A DNA stretch of 13,064 nucleotides, from positions 1-13,064 of the forward strand of contig JAMOVZ010000108.1 of NCBI GenBank assembly GCA_027061865.1, given 5' to 3'. Every line of letters starts with the position of its first letter. Position 1 is the stretch's first letter. Positions 6,592 through 13,064 of the stretch are shown in pieces. The position numbers and the translations under genes are program-made. This DNA comes from Desulfobacterales bacterium. Lineage in GTDB: Bacteria; Desulfobacterota; DSM-4660; Desulfatiglandales; Desulfatiglandaceae. The notes beneath the pieces were generated by a model. It searched no databases and was not told where the DNA came from. It saw only the letters and a list, made by a program, of their open reading frames with translations.

Positions 6592-7377
6592 ATGTTTATG
6601 AGCACGGAGTTCGTGGAGCCCACTAAAAGGGACCTGGAGTCAAAGTTTAAATTTTCCTGTTATAAGGGAATAGCATGCTTTACCCAATGTTGCAGAAGGG
6701 CCGACATAATACTCACCCCATTTGATGTCCTGAAGTTAAAAGCCCACCTGGGCATAACCTCCGATGAGTTTCTTGCAAAATATACGCGCCTATATGTGGA
6801 TGAAAAGTCGGGCCAGCCTTACGCGGTCCTTAAGATGACCGAAGATGAGGGCAAATGCCCTTTTCTCACTGAAGAGGGCTGTTCCGTTTACGAATGCAGG
6901 CCCCTAAATTGCAGATATTATCCAGTTGGCAAGGGGCTTGTAGTGGCAGCCTCGGACAGAGGGCCTGTAAAAGAAGAGTTTTACTTTTTTATAAAAGATC
7001 CCAATTGCCTTGGATACAAGGAAGACAAAGAATGGACCATAGCCGAATGGCGGGCCAATCAAGGGGCTGATGAATATGATGAGATGAACCATGAATGGAA
7101 TGATATCCAGTTGAGGCGAAGAGGGGCCTCTGGCCCACCTCTGGACCAAGACAAACAGCAGCTTGTATTCATGGCCAGCTATGATGTGGACAAATTCAGG
7201 AGTTTTATATTTGAGAGCAGATTTCTGGATCTCTTTGAGGTGGATGAACAAGAATTGGAAAAGATGCGGACCGATGATATTGCCATGATGCGGTTCGGCT
7301 TCAAGTACCTGAAATACATTTTAATGATCGAAGAGACCCTAAAGATGCGAGTTGCTCCTAATAATAAGAATGATTAA
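6592..7377 (+). CDS. YkgJ/CxxCxxCC-type cysteine-cluster protein, copy 2
   Basis: This 261-residue protein is a clear paralogue of the preceding gene. It repeats the order C23, C29, C33, C34; CPFLTEEGC; RPLNCRYYP; and CLGYKEDKEWT, followed in both by an EW..NQG/EW..SQG and YDEMN segment. The C-terminal half again has a YDVDKFRSFIFESRFLDLFE block that matches YDLDEFRTFLFAWKFLDMFE in copy 1. Both should bind a metal, zinc or iron, or help insert one, but the function is unknown. The main difference is a longer stretch between the RPLNC and CLG motifs. The ATG at 6592 follows a GAGGG sequence at normal distance; another ATG at 6598 is possible. With a three-base gap to copy 1 and 53 bases to the ETF-QO gene, the three look like one transcription unit. 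Confidence 0.87.
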   Translation: MFMSTEFVEPTKRDLESKFKFSCYKGIACFTQCCRRADIILTPFDVLKLKAHLGITSDEFLAKYTRLYVDEKSGQPYAVLKMTEDEGKCPFLTEEGCSVYECRPLNCRYYPVGKGLVVAASDRGPVKEEFYFFIKDPNCLGYKEDKEWTIAEWRANQGADEYDEMNHEWNDIQLRRRGASGPPLDQDKQQLVFMASYDVDKFRSFIFESRFLDLFEVDEQELEKMRTDDIAMMRFGFKYLKYILMIEETLKMRVAPNNKND

Positions 7378-7430
7378 GCCAGTCGGAGCTCTTGCTGATA
7401 GAAAAGCTAAGGTAAAGGAGGTGGAGGGAA

Positions 7431-9131
7431 TTGGAAGAAAGAGACATTATGGAGGTTGACGTTCTTTTTGTGGGCGGCGGGGTTGCATGCCTAAGCGGAG
7501 CCCTTCATTTAATGAATCTAGTCAAAGAGCATAACAAAAAAGTTGAGGCAGGTGGCGAAGGCAAGAAGTTAGAGGAGTTGATGGTGGCCATCCTGGAGAA
7601 GGGGGCTTATGTTGGGGCCCATGCCATATCAGGGGCTGTGATGGATCCAGGCCCCCTGAAGGAACTGATCCCGGATTTTTTGGAAAAGGAGGCACCCCTG
7701 GAGGCTGAAGTAAAGAAGGATGAAGTCTATTTTTTGACTGAGAAAGGGCAGTTCAAGTTTCCCATGGTGCCCCCCCCGCTTAACAATCATGGCAACTACG
7801 TGATTTCACTGGCTAGATTCACTGAGTGGCTGGGCCAACAAGTGGAAGACAGCGGGGTTGATATATTTCCAGGCTTTGCCGGGACAGAGATCCTCTATGA
7901 TGGCGACCGTGTAATCGGAGTTCGAACCGGTGACAAGGGCATCGGCCCTGACGGCAACAAAAAGTCAAACTATGAACCAGGTATTGACCTGCATGCAAAG
8001 GTCACGGTCTTTGGCGAAGGCTCCCGGGGGAGTCTGACCAAGACATTGATCAAAAAATTCAACCTGGACGAGGGAAGGAACCCTTCCAATTACGTGGTTG
8101 GAGTAAAAGAGGTGTGGGAGATACCCGAGGGAAGGATTGAGCCGGGCGATGTGATCCACACCATGGGCTATCCTCACAAGGGAAAGACCTATGGAGGATC
8201 TTTTATATATGGAATGAGTGATAATCGGGTTTCCATTGGCCTGATGACGGGCCTGGATTATGAGGATCCATACCTTGACCCTCACAGAGAATTTCAAAAG
8301 TTCAAACTGCACCCATTTGTCTCTTCGTTGCTGGAAGGAGGCAGCATTGTCCAGTATGGCGCCAATACTGCCCCAGTCGGCGGGTATTTTTCTATCCCCA
8401 AGCTGGTAGTTGATGGCGGTATGATCGTGGGGGATTCTGGCAATCTCTTTATAAGCCAGAAAATCAAGGGGGTCCATGTGGCCATGAAGTCAGGAATGTT
8501 GGCAGCTGAGGCCATATTCCAAGCCCTGATATCAGAGGACTTTTCTGCCTCGCGGCTTGAGTCATACCAGAACTCCCTATTTGAAAGTCAGGTGGGCCAA
8601 GAGCTTTATCGGTCCCGCAACTTCCACCAAGCCTTTCAAGGAGGGCTTTGGTCGGGAATGATAAAGGGAGGGCTGCAGTACTTCCTTGGGGGGAAAATTT
8701 TGAAGGACAGGCTGCCATCAGAGCCTGACCACTCCCGCCTAAAGAAGGTCTCGGAGTTTTATGGGACCAATGAGCCCAGTGATGAACAAAAGGGCATAAT
8801 AAAATTTGATGGCAAACTCACCTTTGATAAGGAAACAGATGTTTATTACTCTGGCACCACACACGAAGAGCAACAGCCCCCTCACTTGAAGATTGCAGAC
8901 CTGAATGTGTGCTATACCAAGTGCAAGGAGGAGTTCCAGAATCCTTGCTTGAGGTTTTGCCCTGCCAATGTTTACGAAATGGAGGTGGACGAGGAGACAG
9001 GAAAGCCAAATCTTAAGCTGAATTTTTCCAACTGCCTCCATTGCAAGACCTGCGATGTGAAGGATCCTTATGAGATAATCACCTGGGTCCCGCCCGAGGG
9101 CGGCGGTGGTCCTAAATATACCGTGGTTTAA
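7431..9131 (+). CDS. Electron transfer flavoprotein:quinone oxidoreductase (ETF-QO, FixC type)
   Basis: ETF-QO is a monotopic membrane flavo-iron-sulfur protein that moves electrons between reduced ETF and the quinone pool. The 566-residue chain begins with the FAD loop VGGGVACLSGALHL (14-27) and has the family segments EKGAYVGAHAISGAVMDP (56-73) and GVHVAMKSGMLAAEA (347-361). GGLWSGMIKGGLQYFLGG (404-421) fits the quinone/membrane-surface region. The canonical [4Fe-4S] ligands are C510, C535, C538 and C541, ending in NCLHCKTCDVKDP. Three further cysteines, C494, C498 and C506, lie just upstream. TTG at 7431 is chosen as start because AAAGGAGGTG (7414-7423) lies at proper distance; the next in-frame ATG (7449) has no good ribosome site. 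No etfAB genes occur in the window. Its place between aprA and qmoA suggests a link to menaquinone-dependent APS reduction. Confidence 0.93.
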   Translation: MEERDIMEVDVLFVGGGVACLSGALHLMNLVKEHNKKVEAGGEGKKLEELMVAILEKGAYVGAHAISGAVMDPGPLKELIPDFLEKEAPLEAEVKKDEVYFLTEKGQFKFPMVPPPLNNHGNYVISLARFTEWLGQQVEDSGVDIFPGFAGTEILYDGDRVIGVRTGDKGIGPDGNKKSNYEPGIDLHAKVTVFGEGSRGSLTKTLIKKFNLDEGRNPSNYVVGVKEVWEIPEGRIEPGDVIHTMGYPHKGKTYGGSFIYGMSDNRVSIGLMTGLDYEDPYLDPHREFQKFKLHPFVSSLLEGGSIVQYGANTAPVGGYFSIPKLVVDGGMIVGDSGNLFISQKIKGVHVAMKSGMLAAEAIFQALISEDFSASRLESYQNSLFESQVGQELYRSRNFHQAFQGGLWSGMIKGGLQYFLGGKILKDRLPSEPDHSRLKKVSEFYGTNEPSDEQKGIIKFDGKLTFDKETDVYYSGTTHEEQQPPHLKIADLNVCYTKCKEEFQNPCLRFCPANVYEMEVDEETGKPNLKLNFSNCLHCKTCDVKDPYEIITWVPPEGGGGPKYTVV

Positions 9132-9168
9132 TCTCGGCGAAGGGGTTTTTGGGTCTATTGTTTTTTAT

Positions 9169-9197
9169 TTGCAGTGAACAGTGTTTTTTTATATATA
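9169..9197 (+). promoter_or_regulatory. Predicted sigma70 promoter of qmoABC
   Basis: TTGCAG (9169-9174) and TATATA (9192-9197) are separated by 17 bases in a T-rich gap after the ETF-QO gene. Transcription would start near 9204, giving a leader of roughly 97 bases before qmoA. The 169-bp gap and this promoter suggest that qmo can be expressed apart from the upstream genes. Confidence 0.6.
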
Positions 9198-9215
9198 GCG
9201 TGGCAGCGACCTCTA

Positions 9216-9227
9216 ATTTGATCAAAT
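9216..9227. promoter_or_regulatory. Perfect 12-bp palindrome in the qmoA leader
   Basis: ATTTGATCAAAT is fully self-complementary and lies about 12 to 24 bases after the predicted transcription start, a normal place for a repressor site. It is not a standard FNR/CRP or Rex site, which have spaced half-sites. No regulator gene is visible in the window. Confidence 0.4.
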
Positions 9228-9239
9228 GTGGGTAGGAGG

Positions 9240-9269
9240 CAGGGCTATCCAGTTATGGGGATAGGCCTG
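9240..9269 (+). other. Imperfect hairpin in the qmoA 5' untranslated leader
   Basis: CTATCC (9245-9250) pairs with GGATAG (9259-9264) over an eight-base loop; beyond one G-G mismatch the stem continues with CAGG (9240-9243) and CCTG (9266-9269), ten pairs in all. It is not followed by a T run, and it ends 31 bases before the qmoA start. An AGGAGG (9234-9239) without a start codon abuts its base. Confidence 0.45.
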
Positions 9270-9300
9270 AAATGTCCCATACAGGTGGAGGAGGAAGAAT

Positions 9301-10563
9301 ATGGCACAGAAAGAGACCCAAAGTATCCTGGTGGTCGGCGGAGGCATGAGTGGGCTTACGGCGGCCATTGAGGCGGCGGAGGCGGGCTATGATACTTACA
9401 TAGTGGAAAAGAATCCCTACTTAGGGGGGAGAGTGGCGCAACTTCATAACTATTTTCCCAAATTGTGCCCTCCCTATTGTGGCCTTGAGATCAACTTCAG
9501 GCGGGTAAAGGACAATCCCAGGATCAGGTTCTTCACCATGGCGCAAGTGGAAGAGATTAAGGGGCAGGAGGGCGATTTTGATGTGACCATAAAGATCAAT
9601 CCGCGCTATGTAAATGAAAAATGCACTGCATGCGGGAAGTGTGAAGAAGCCTGCAGCTTGGAGATAGAGAATCCGTTTAACTATGGTATGGACAAGATAA
9701 AGGCAGCATATCTGCCACACATCATGGCATTTCCCATGCGCTACGTCCTTGACCCTTCACTTGTTCAGAGCGCGGAGGCACAGAAGGTCAAGGATGCCTG
9801 CCCGTACGAGGCCATAAATCTGGATGATCAGCCCAAGACCTTGAATCTAAAGGTTGGAGCCATTATATGGGCAACAGGGTGGAGACCCTACGACGCCAAT
9901 AAATTAGACACATACGGGTTTGGTTATTACCCGGATGTGATCACCAACGTGATGATGGAGAGGCTTGCCTCCTGGGCAGGGCCGACTCAAGGCAAGATCT
10001 TGAGGCCTTCAAACGGCGAACCTCCCAAGTCTGTGGCGTTTGTCCAATGCGCAGGCTCCCGTGATGAAAACCATCTTCCATTTTGCTCCGGCATATGCTG
10101 CTTGGCCTCAATGAAGCATGCAAACTACGTTCTCGACCAGATCCCTGATGCCAAGGTCTATATATTTTACATAGACATAAGGGCCACGGACAGGATGGAA
10201 GACTTTTACACCATGACCAAAGAGCGCGGGAATGTGGAGTTTTTCAAGGGCAAGGTGGCAAAGGTAGAAAAGGCGCCTGACGGGGACCAATTGCTTTTGA
10301 CCGTGGAAGATACCACTTCCCAGTCCTTGGAGCAGGTCACTGTGGACATGGTAGTGCTTGCCACCGGCATGCAACCCAACACCTCGGAAGAAAAGGTTCC
10401 TTTGGAGGTGCCCTATGATGATTACGGATTTATCGCCTCCCAAAGGGCATACCCCGGAATCTATGCAGCCGGATGTACAAGGACCCCTGTGGGGGTGCAA
10501 GAGTCTGTACAAGATGGTACGGCAGCAGCCTTGAAAGCCATTCAATCCATCGCCAGGAGGTAG
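9301..10563 (+). CDS. qmoA: Quinone-interacting membrane-bound oxidoreductase subunit A
   Basis: QmoA is an HdrA-like FAD and iron-sulfur subunit on the cytoplasmic side of QmoABC, the complex thought to carry electrons from menaquinol to AprBA. The 420-residue chain opens with the FAD loop VVGGGMSGLTAAIEAAEAG (11-29), then LGGRVAQLHNYFPKLCPPYC with C56 and C60. A [4Fe-4S] site is formed by C108, C111, C114 and C118, with C167 in ACPYEAI, and the HdrA-like cysteine block FVQCAGSRDENHLPFCSGICC spans 248-267 in two parts (C250; C262, C266, C267). The C-terminal segment GIYAAGCTRTPVGVQESVQDG completes the flavin site. Length fits the family, and there is no membrane segment. The ATG follows GGAGGAGG (9287-9294) with six bases between. 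qmoB begins four bases after its stop, with its ribosome site inside the end of qmoA. Confidence 0.97.
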   Translation: MAQKETQSILVVGGGMSGLTAAIEAAEAGYDTYIVEKNPYLGGRVAQLHNYFPKLCPPYCGLEINFRRVKDNPRIRFFTMAQVEEIKGQEGDFDVTIKINPRYVNEKCTACGKCEEACSLEIENPFNYGMDKIKAAYLPHIMAFPMRYVLDPSLVQSAEAQKVKDACPYEAINLDDQPKTLNLKVGAIIWATGWRPYDANKLDTYGFGYYPDVITNVMMERLASWAGPTQGKILRPSNGEPPKSVAFVQCAGSRDENHLPFCSGICCLASMKHANYVLDQIPDAKVYIFYIDIRATDRMEDFYTMTKERGNVEFFKGKVAKVEKAPDGDQLLLTVEDTTSQSLEQVTVDMVVLATGMQPNTSEEKVPLEVPYDDYGFIASQRAYPGIYAAGCTRTPVGVQESVQDGTAAALKAIQSIARR

Positions 10564-10567
10564 GTCA

Positions 10568-12793
10568 ATGGAAAAGAAACTTGCAGCCTATATTTGCACG
10601 GGATGTGGCATTGGAGATGCCCTTGATATAGAGCAGTTGGGCAAGGTTGTGACAGAAGAAAGCGGTATTCCCATATGCAAGACCCATCCAAACCTTTGCA
10701 GTGAAGAGGGCGTGGGTTTGATTAAGGAAGACATGAACTCGGAGGGTGTCAATTCAATAATCATCGCAGCTTGCTCCCCTAGGGTGATGTACGATGTGTT
10801 TTCATTCGAAGGGTGTATTGTTGACCGGGTAAACCTCAGGGAGCAGGTGGTTTGGACCCATCCGCCAGGGGATGAAGATACCCAGATGATGGCTGAAGAC
10901 TACCTCCGAATGAGTGTGGCCAAAGTAAATGACATGGAACTGCCTGAACCCTTTAAACCTGAAGAAGAGTTCTCCGGCGACATCCTGGTGGTGGGAGGAG
11001 GTATTACGGGGCTTACCGCTGCCCTCGAGGCTGCCAAGGCAGGCCGCAATGTGGTACTGGTGGAAAAAGAGGCCCAATTGGGTGGTTTCCAGGCCAAAGT
11101 GGGCAAGATAGCCACATTTCCATACCAGGGGCTCCAGGAAAACGACATTCAGCAACTTATTGATGAGGTTGCCAACAACGACAAGATAACTGTTTACACT
11201 GGCGCCCAGGTGGAAAAAACTGCAGGGGGGCCTTGCCTATTTACAGTAACCATAAAGCAGAATGGCTCCACTGCTGAACATAGGATAGGGGCTATAGTAG
11301 TGGCTGCTGGCTGGCAGCCCTATGATCCTGAGAAGCTTGATGAAAAGCTTGGTTTTGGGGCATCCCCCAATGTTATTACAAACCACATGTTTGAGGAAAA
11401 ATTCGGCAGCGGGCAGATTAGCAGGCCAAGTGACGGGGGAGAGGTGAAAAATGTCGCCTTTCTTCAGTGTGCGGGCCAGAGAGATTCTAACCACCTTCCC
11501 TATTGTTCCACCGTGTGTTGTATCACTTCAGTGAAGCAGGCCTTACAAATAAAAGAACAAGATCCTGATGCAGGCGTGTTCATAGTCTTCAAAGAAATGA
11601 GGACTCCTGGACAGGCCGAAGACCTTTACCGAAAGGCCCAGGAAGCAGGGGTGATATTCATCAGATGCCAGGATCCCGAGGTGATTGCATCGGATGGAAA
11701 GCTGAGTGTTGAGGCCCAGGACGAGGTGCTCGGGGAAAAGGTGATCTTGGAGGATCTAGACTTGGTGGTGCTCGCTACCGGTATGGTGCCTGTGACCGCA
11801 TTCGGCCCGGATATAACCCAAGAGGAGCAAGAAGAGGAAGAGAAGAAGAAAGAGGAGGATATTGAAGTACCCCTTGATGTGATCAGGCGCTCCAACATCC
11901 TCAATTTGGATTATAGACAAGGCCCTGAGGTGCCCGCCCTCAAATACGATTTTCCGGACTCACACTTCATATGCTTTCCGTATGAGTCCAGGAGAACCGG
12001 CATCTATATGGCAGGGTGCGTTAGGAGGCCTATGGGCGTGGCCTTTGCTGGGGAGGACGCAGCAGGTGCCGTTATGAAGGCCATCCAGTGCATAGAGCTT
12101 ACCACCAGGGGGGCTGCGGTACACCCACGGGCAGGCGACCTCACGTTCCCAGAGTTCCAGATGCAGCGGTGCACCCAGTGTAAGCGTTGTACCGTGGAGT
12201 GCCCATTTGGTGCCATAAATGAAGACGAGGAGGCCAACCCGCTGCCGCAGGTCACTCGGTGCAGGCGGTGTGGTGTGTGCATGGGCGCATGTCCAGAGAG
12301 AATTATATCCTTTAAGAATTACTCTGTTGGCATGATAGGAAACATGCTGAAGGCGATCGAAGTTCCCGAGGAGGATGAAGAAAAACCCCGTATAGTGGTA
12401 TTGGCCTGTGAAAACGACGCCTACCCAGCCCTGGATATGGCTGGTATCCACAGGATGAAATACAATGCCTGGGTCCGGGTTGTTCCCATGAGATGCCTGG
12501 GTTCAATGAACCTTATCTGGATAGCCGATGCCCTCTCCAGGGGAATCGATGGCATAATCCTTCTGGGATGCAAGCACGGTGATGATTATCAATGCCACTT
12601 CATCAAAGGGAGTGAGCTTGCCAATATAAGGCTGGGTAAGGTTTCAGAAACATTGGATCGGTTGGCACTGGAATCTGAGCGTGTCCGGTTTGAGACGGTT
12701 TCCATTATCGACTACCAGAGGATTCCTGAGATCCTTGATGATTTTGCCAACAAAATCGATGAAATAGGCCCCAATCCCTTTAAGGGATGGTAA
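10568..12793 (+). CDS. qmoB: Quinone-interacting membrane-bound oxidoreductase subunit B
   Basis: QmoB is the large cytoplasmic subunit of QmoABC, an HdrA-like flavoprotein joined to an MvhD-like domain, and is the likely contact point for AprBA. The 741 residues show an N-terminal HdrA-like domain (1-130) with C10, C13, C37, C44, C69 and C83; the FAD loop VVGGGITGLTAALEAAKAG (141-159); the block FLQCAGQRD with C301 followed by C313, C317 and C318; two [4Fe-4S] sites at C535/538/541/545 and C565/568/571/575; and a C-terminal MvhD-like domain (about 608-741) with C614, C643, C668 and C676. Residues 418-432 form a short charged stretch, almost all E and K. The start ATG follows AGGAGG (10556-10561) inside the qmoA 3' end. 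It is separated from qmoC by 76 bases without a clear terminator. Confidence 0.97.
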   Translation: MEKKLAAYICTGCGIGDALDIEQLGKVVTEESGIPICKTHPNLCSEEGVGLIKEDMNSEGVNSIIIAACSPRVMYDVFSFEGCIVDRVNLREQVVWTHPPGDEDTQMMAEDYLRMSVAKVNDMELPEPFKPEEEFSGDILVVGGGITGLTAALEAAKAGRNVVLVEKEAQLGGFQAKVGKIATFPYQGLQENDIQQLIDEVANNDKITVYTGAQVEKTAGGPCLFTVTIKQNGSTAEHRIGAIVVAAGWQPYDPEKLDEKLGFGASPNVITNHMFEEKFGSGQISRPSDGGEVKNVAFLQCAGQRDSNHLPYCSTVCCITSVKQALQIKEQDPDAGVFIVFKEMRTPGQAEDLYRKAQEAGVIFIRCQDPEVIASDGKLSVEAQDEVLGEKVILEDLDLVVLATGMVPVTAFGPDITQEEQEEEEKKKEEDIEVPLDVIRRSNILNLDYRQGPEVPALKYDFPDSHFICFPYESRRTGIYMAGCVRRPMGVAFAGEDAAGAVMKAIQCIELTTRGAAVHPRAGDLTFPEFQMQRCTQCKRCTVECPFGAINEDEEANPLPQVTRCRRCGVCMGACPERIISFKNYSVGMIGNMLKAIEVPEEDEEKPRIVVLACENDAYPALDMAGIHRMKYNAWVRVVPMRCLGSMNLIWIADALSRGIDGIILLGCKHGDDYQCHFIKGSELANIRLGKVSETLDRLALESERVRFETVSIIDYQRIPEILDDFANKIDEIGPNPFKGW

Positions 12794-12869
12794 ACTTTTT
12801 TGGATCCCATGAGCTTTGCCAGATTCGTGATAAGCTAATGTAATCCACGCTAATTTGGGGAGGAACAGC

Positions 12870-13064
12870 ATGAGTGTCAAAGTCGATCCTAAGCTGATGA
12901 AAGAATTGAAGAAGTACGGGCTCAAAGATGCCAGTAAGTGTTTTCACTGTGGAAACTGCACCGCCACCTGTCCCCTCTCTGAAAGGGGGGTGGAGTTCCC
13001 GCGGAAATTCATGAAATATGCGCAGATGGGTCTCAAGGACAGGATACTTACCAGTGCGGAGCCG
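12870..13064 (+). CDS. qmoC: Quinone-interacting membrane-bound oxidoreductase subunit C, 3' end cut by window edge
   Basis: The first 65 codons of qmoC are present. In the family, QmoC joins an HdrC-like iron-sulfur domain to a membrane domain with heme b and anchors the complex at the menaquinone pool; only the HdrC-like start is seen here. The first [4Fe-4S] site CFHCGNCTATCP uses C24, C27, C30 and C34, and is followed by the segment FPRKFMKYAQMGLKDRIL typical of HdrC-type subunits. The ATG follows GGGGAGG (12857-12863) with six bases between. Position after qmoA and qmoB supports the call. The second iron-sulfur site and the membrane helices would lie outside the window. Confidence 0.93.
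   Translation, partial: MSVKVDPKLMKELKKYGLKDASKCFHCGNCTATCPLSERGVEFPRKFMKYAQMGLKDRILTSAEP

Noticed and set aside
9255..9371. Possible 38-codon leader peptide starting at ATG 9255 and overlapping qmoA
   Set aside because: The AGGAGG lies 15 bases upstream, too far; the ATG is in the hairpin loop, and the frame has no codon runs suggestive of attenuation.
11960..12451. Minus-strand open frame of 163 codons opposite the iron-sulfur part of qmoB
   Set aside because: It lies antisense to conserved ferredoxin motifs; its histidine-rich and proline-rich composition is typical of a shadow frame.

Overview
The window carries the core of a dissimilatory sulfate-reduction locus: sat, aprB, aprA, two tandem cysteine-cluster (YkgJ/CxxCxxCC-type) genes, an electron-transfer-flavoprotein:quinone oxidoreductase (ETF-QO) gene, qmoA, qmoB and the first 65 codons of qmoC. 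The gene set, the archetypal AprBA and QmoAB sequences and the strong AGGAGG ribosome binding sites point to a Gram-negative sulfate-reducing bacterium of the Desulfobacterota (former Deltaproteobacteria) type. The genus cannot be fixed from this sequence alone.

Layout: (1) 1-797, the 3' part of a trans-polyprenyl diphosphate synthase, probably for the menaquinone side chain; (2) 803-1570 on the minus strand, a metallo-beta-lactamase-fold hydrolase converging on it; (3) 1571-1935, an AT-rich gap with a good sigma70-type promoter for sat; (4) 1936-5730, sat-aprB-aprA, closed by a strong GC hairpin; (5) 5818-9131, two paralogous cysteine-cluster proteins followed by ETF-QO; (6) 9132-9300, a leader with a second sigma70-type promoter, a perfect 12-bp palindrome and a hairpin; (7) 9301-13064, qmoA-qmoB-qmoC (cut by the window edge).

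How the genes work together: Sat activates sulfate to APS; AprBA reduces APS to sulfite and AMP; QmoABC is the membrane complex that is thought to pass electrons from menaquinol to AprBA. ETF-QO moves electrons between electron-transfer flavoprotein and the same quinone pool, and the polyprenyl synthase probably makes the quinone tail. Quinone chemistry is therefore the link between several of the genes.

The part that textbook knowledge of the pathway does not explain is the insert between aprA and qmoA. It holds two tandem paralogous cysteine-cluster proteins of unknown function and an ETF-QO with three extra cysteines next to its iron-sulfur motif. These three genes are the best candidates for an undescribed accessory module of APS reduction. 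The regulatory gaps before sat, ykgJ-like gene 1 and qmoA also carry palindromes that deserve a comparative test. No tRNA, rRNA, CRISPR array, insertion sequence or prophage gene was seen.
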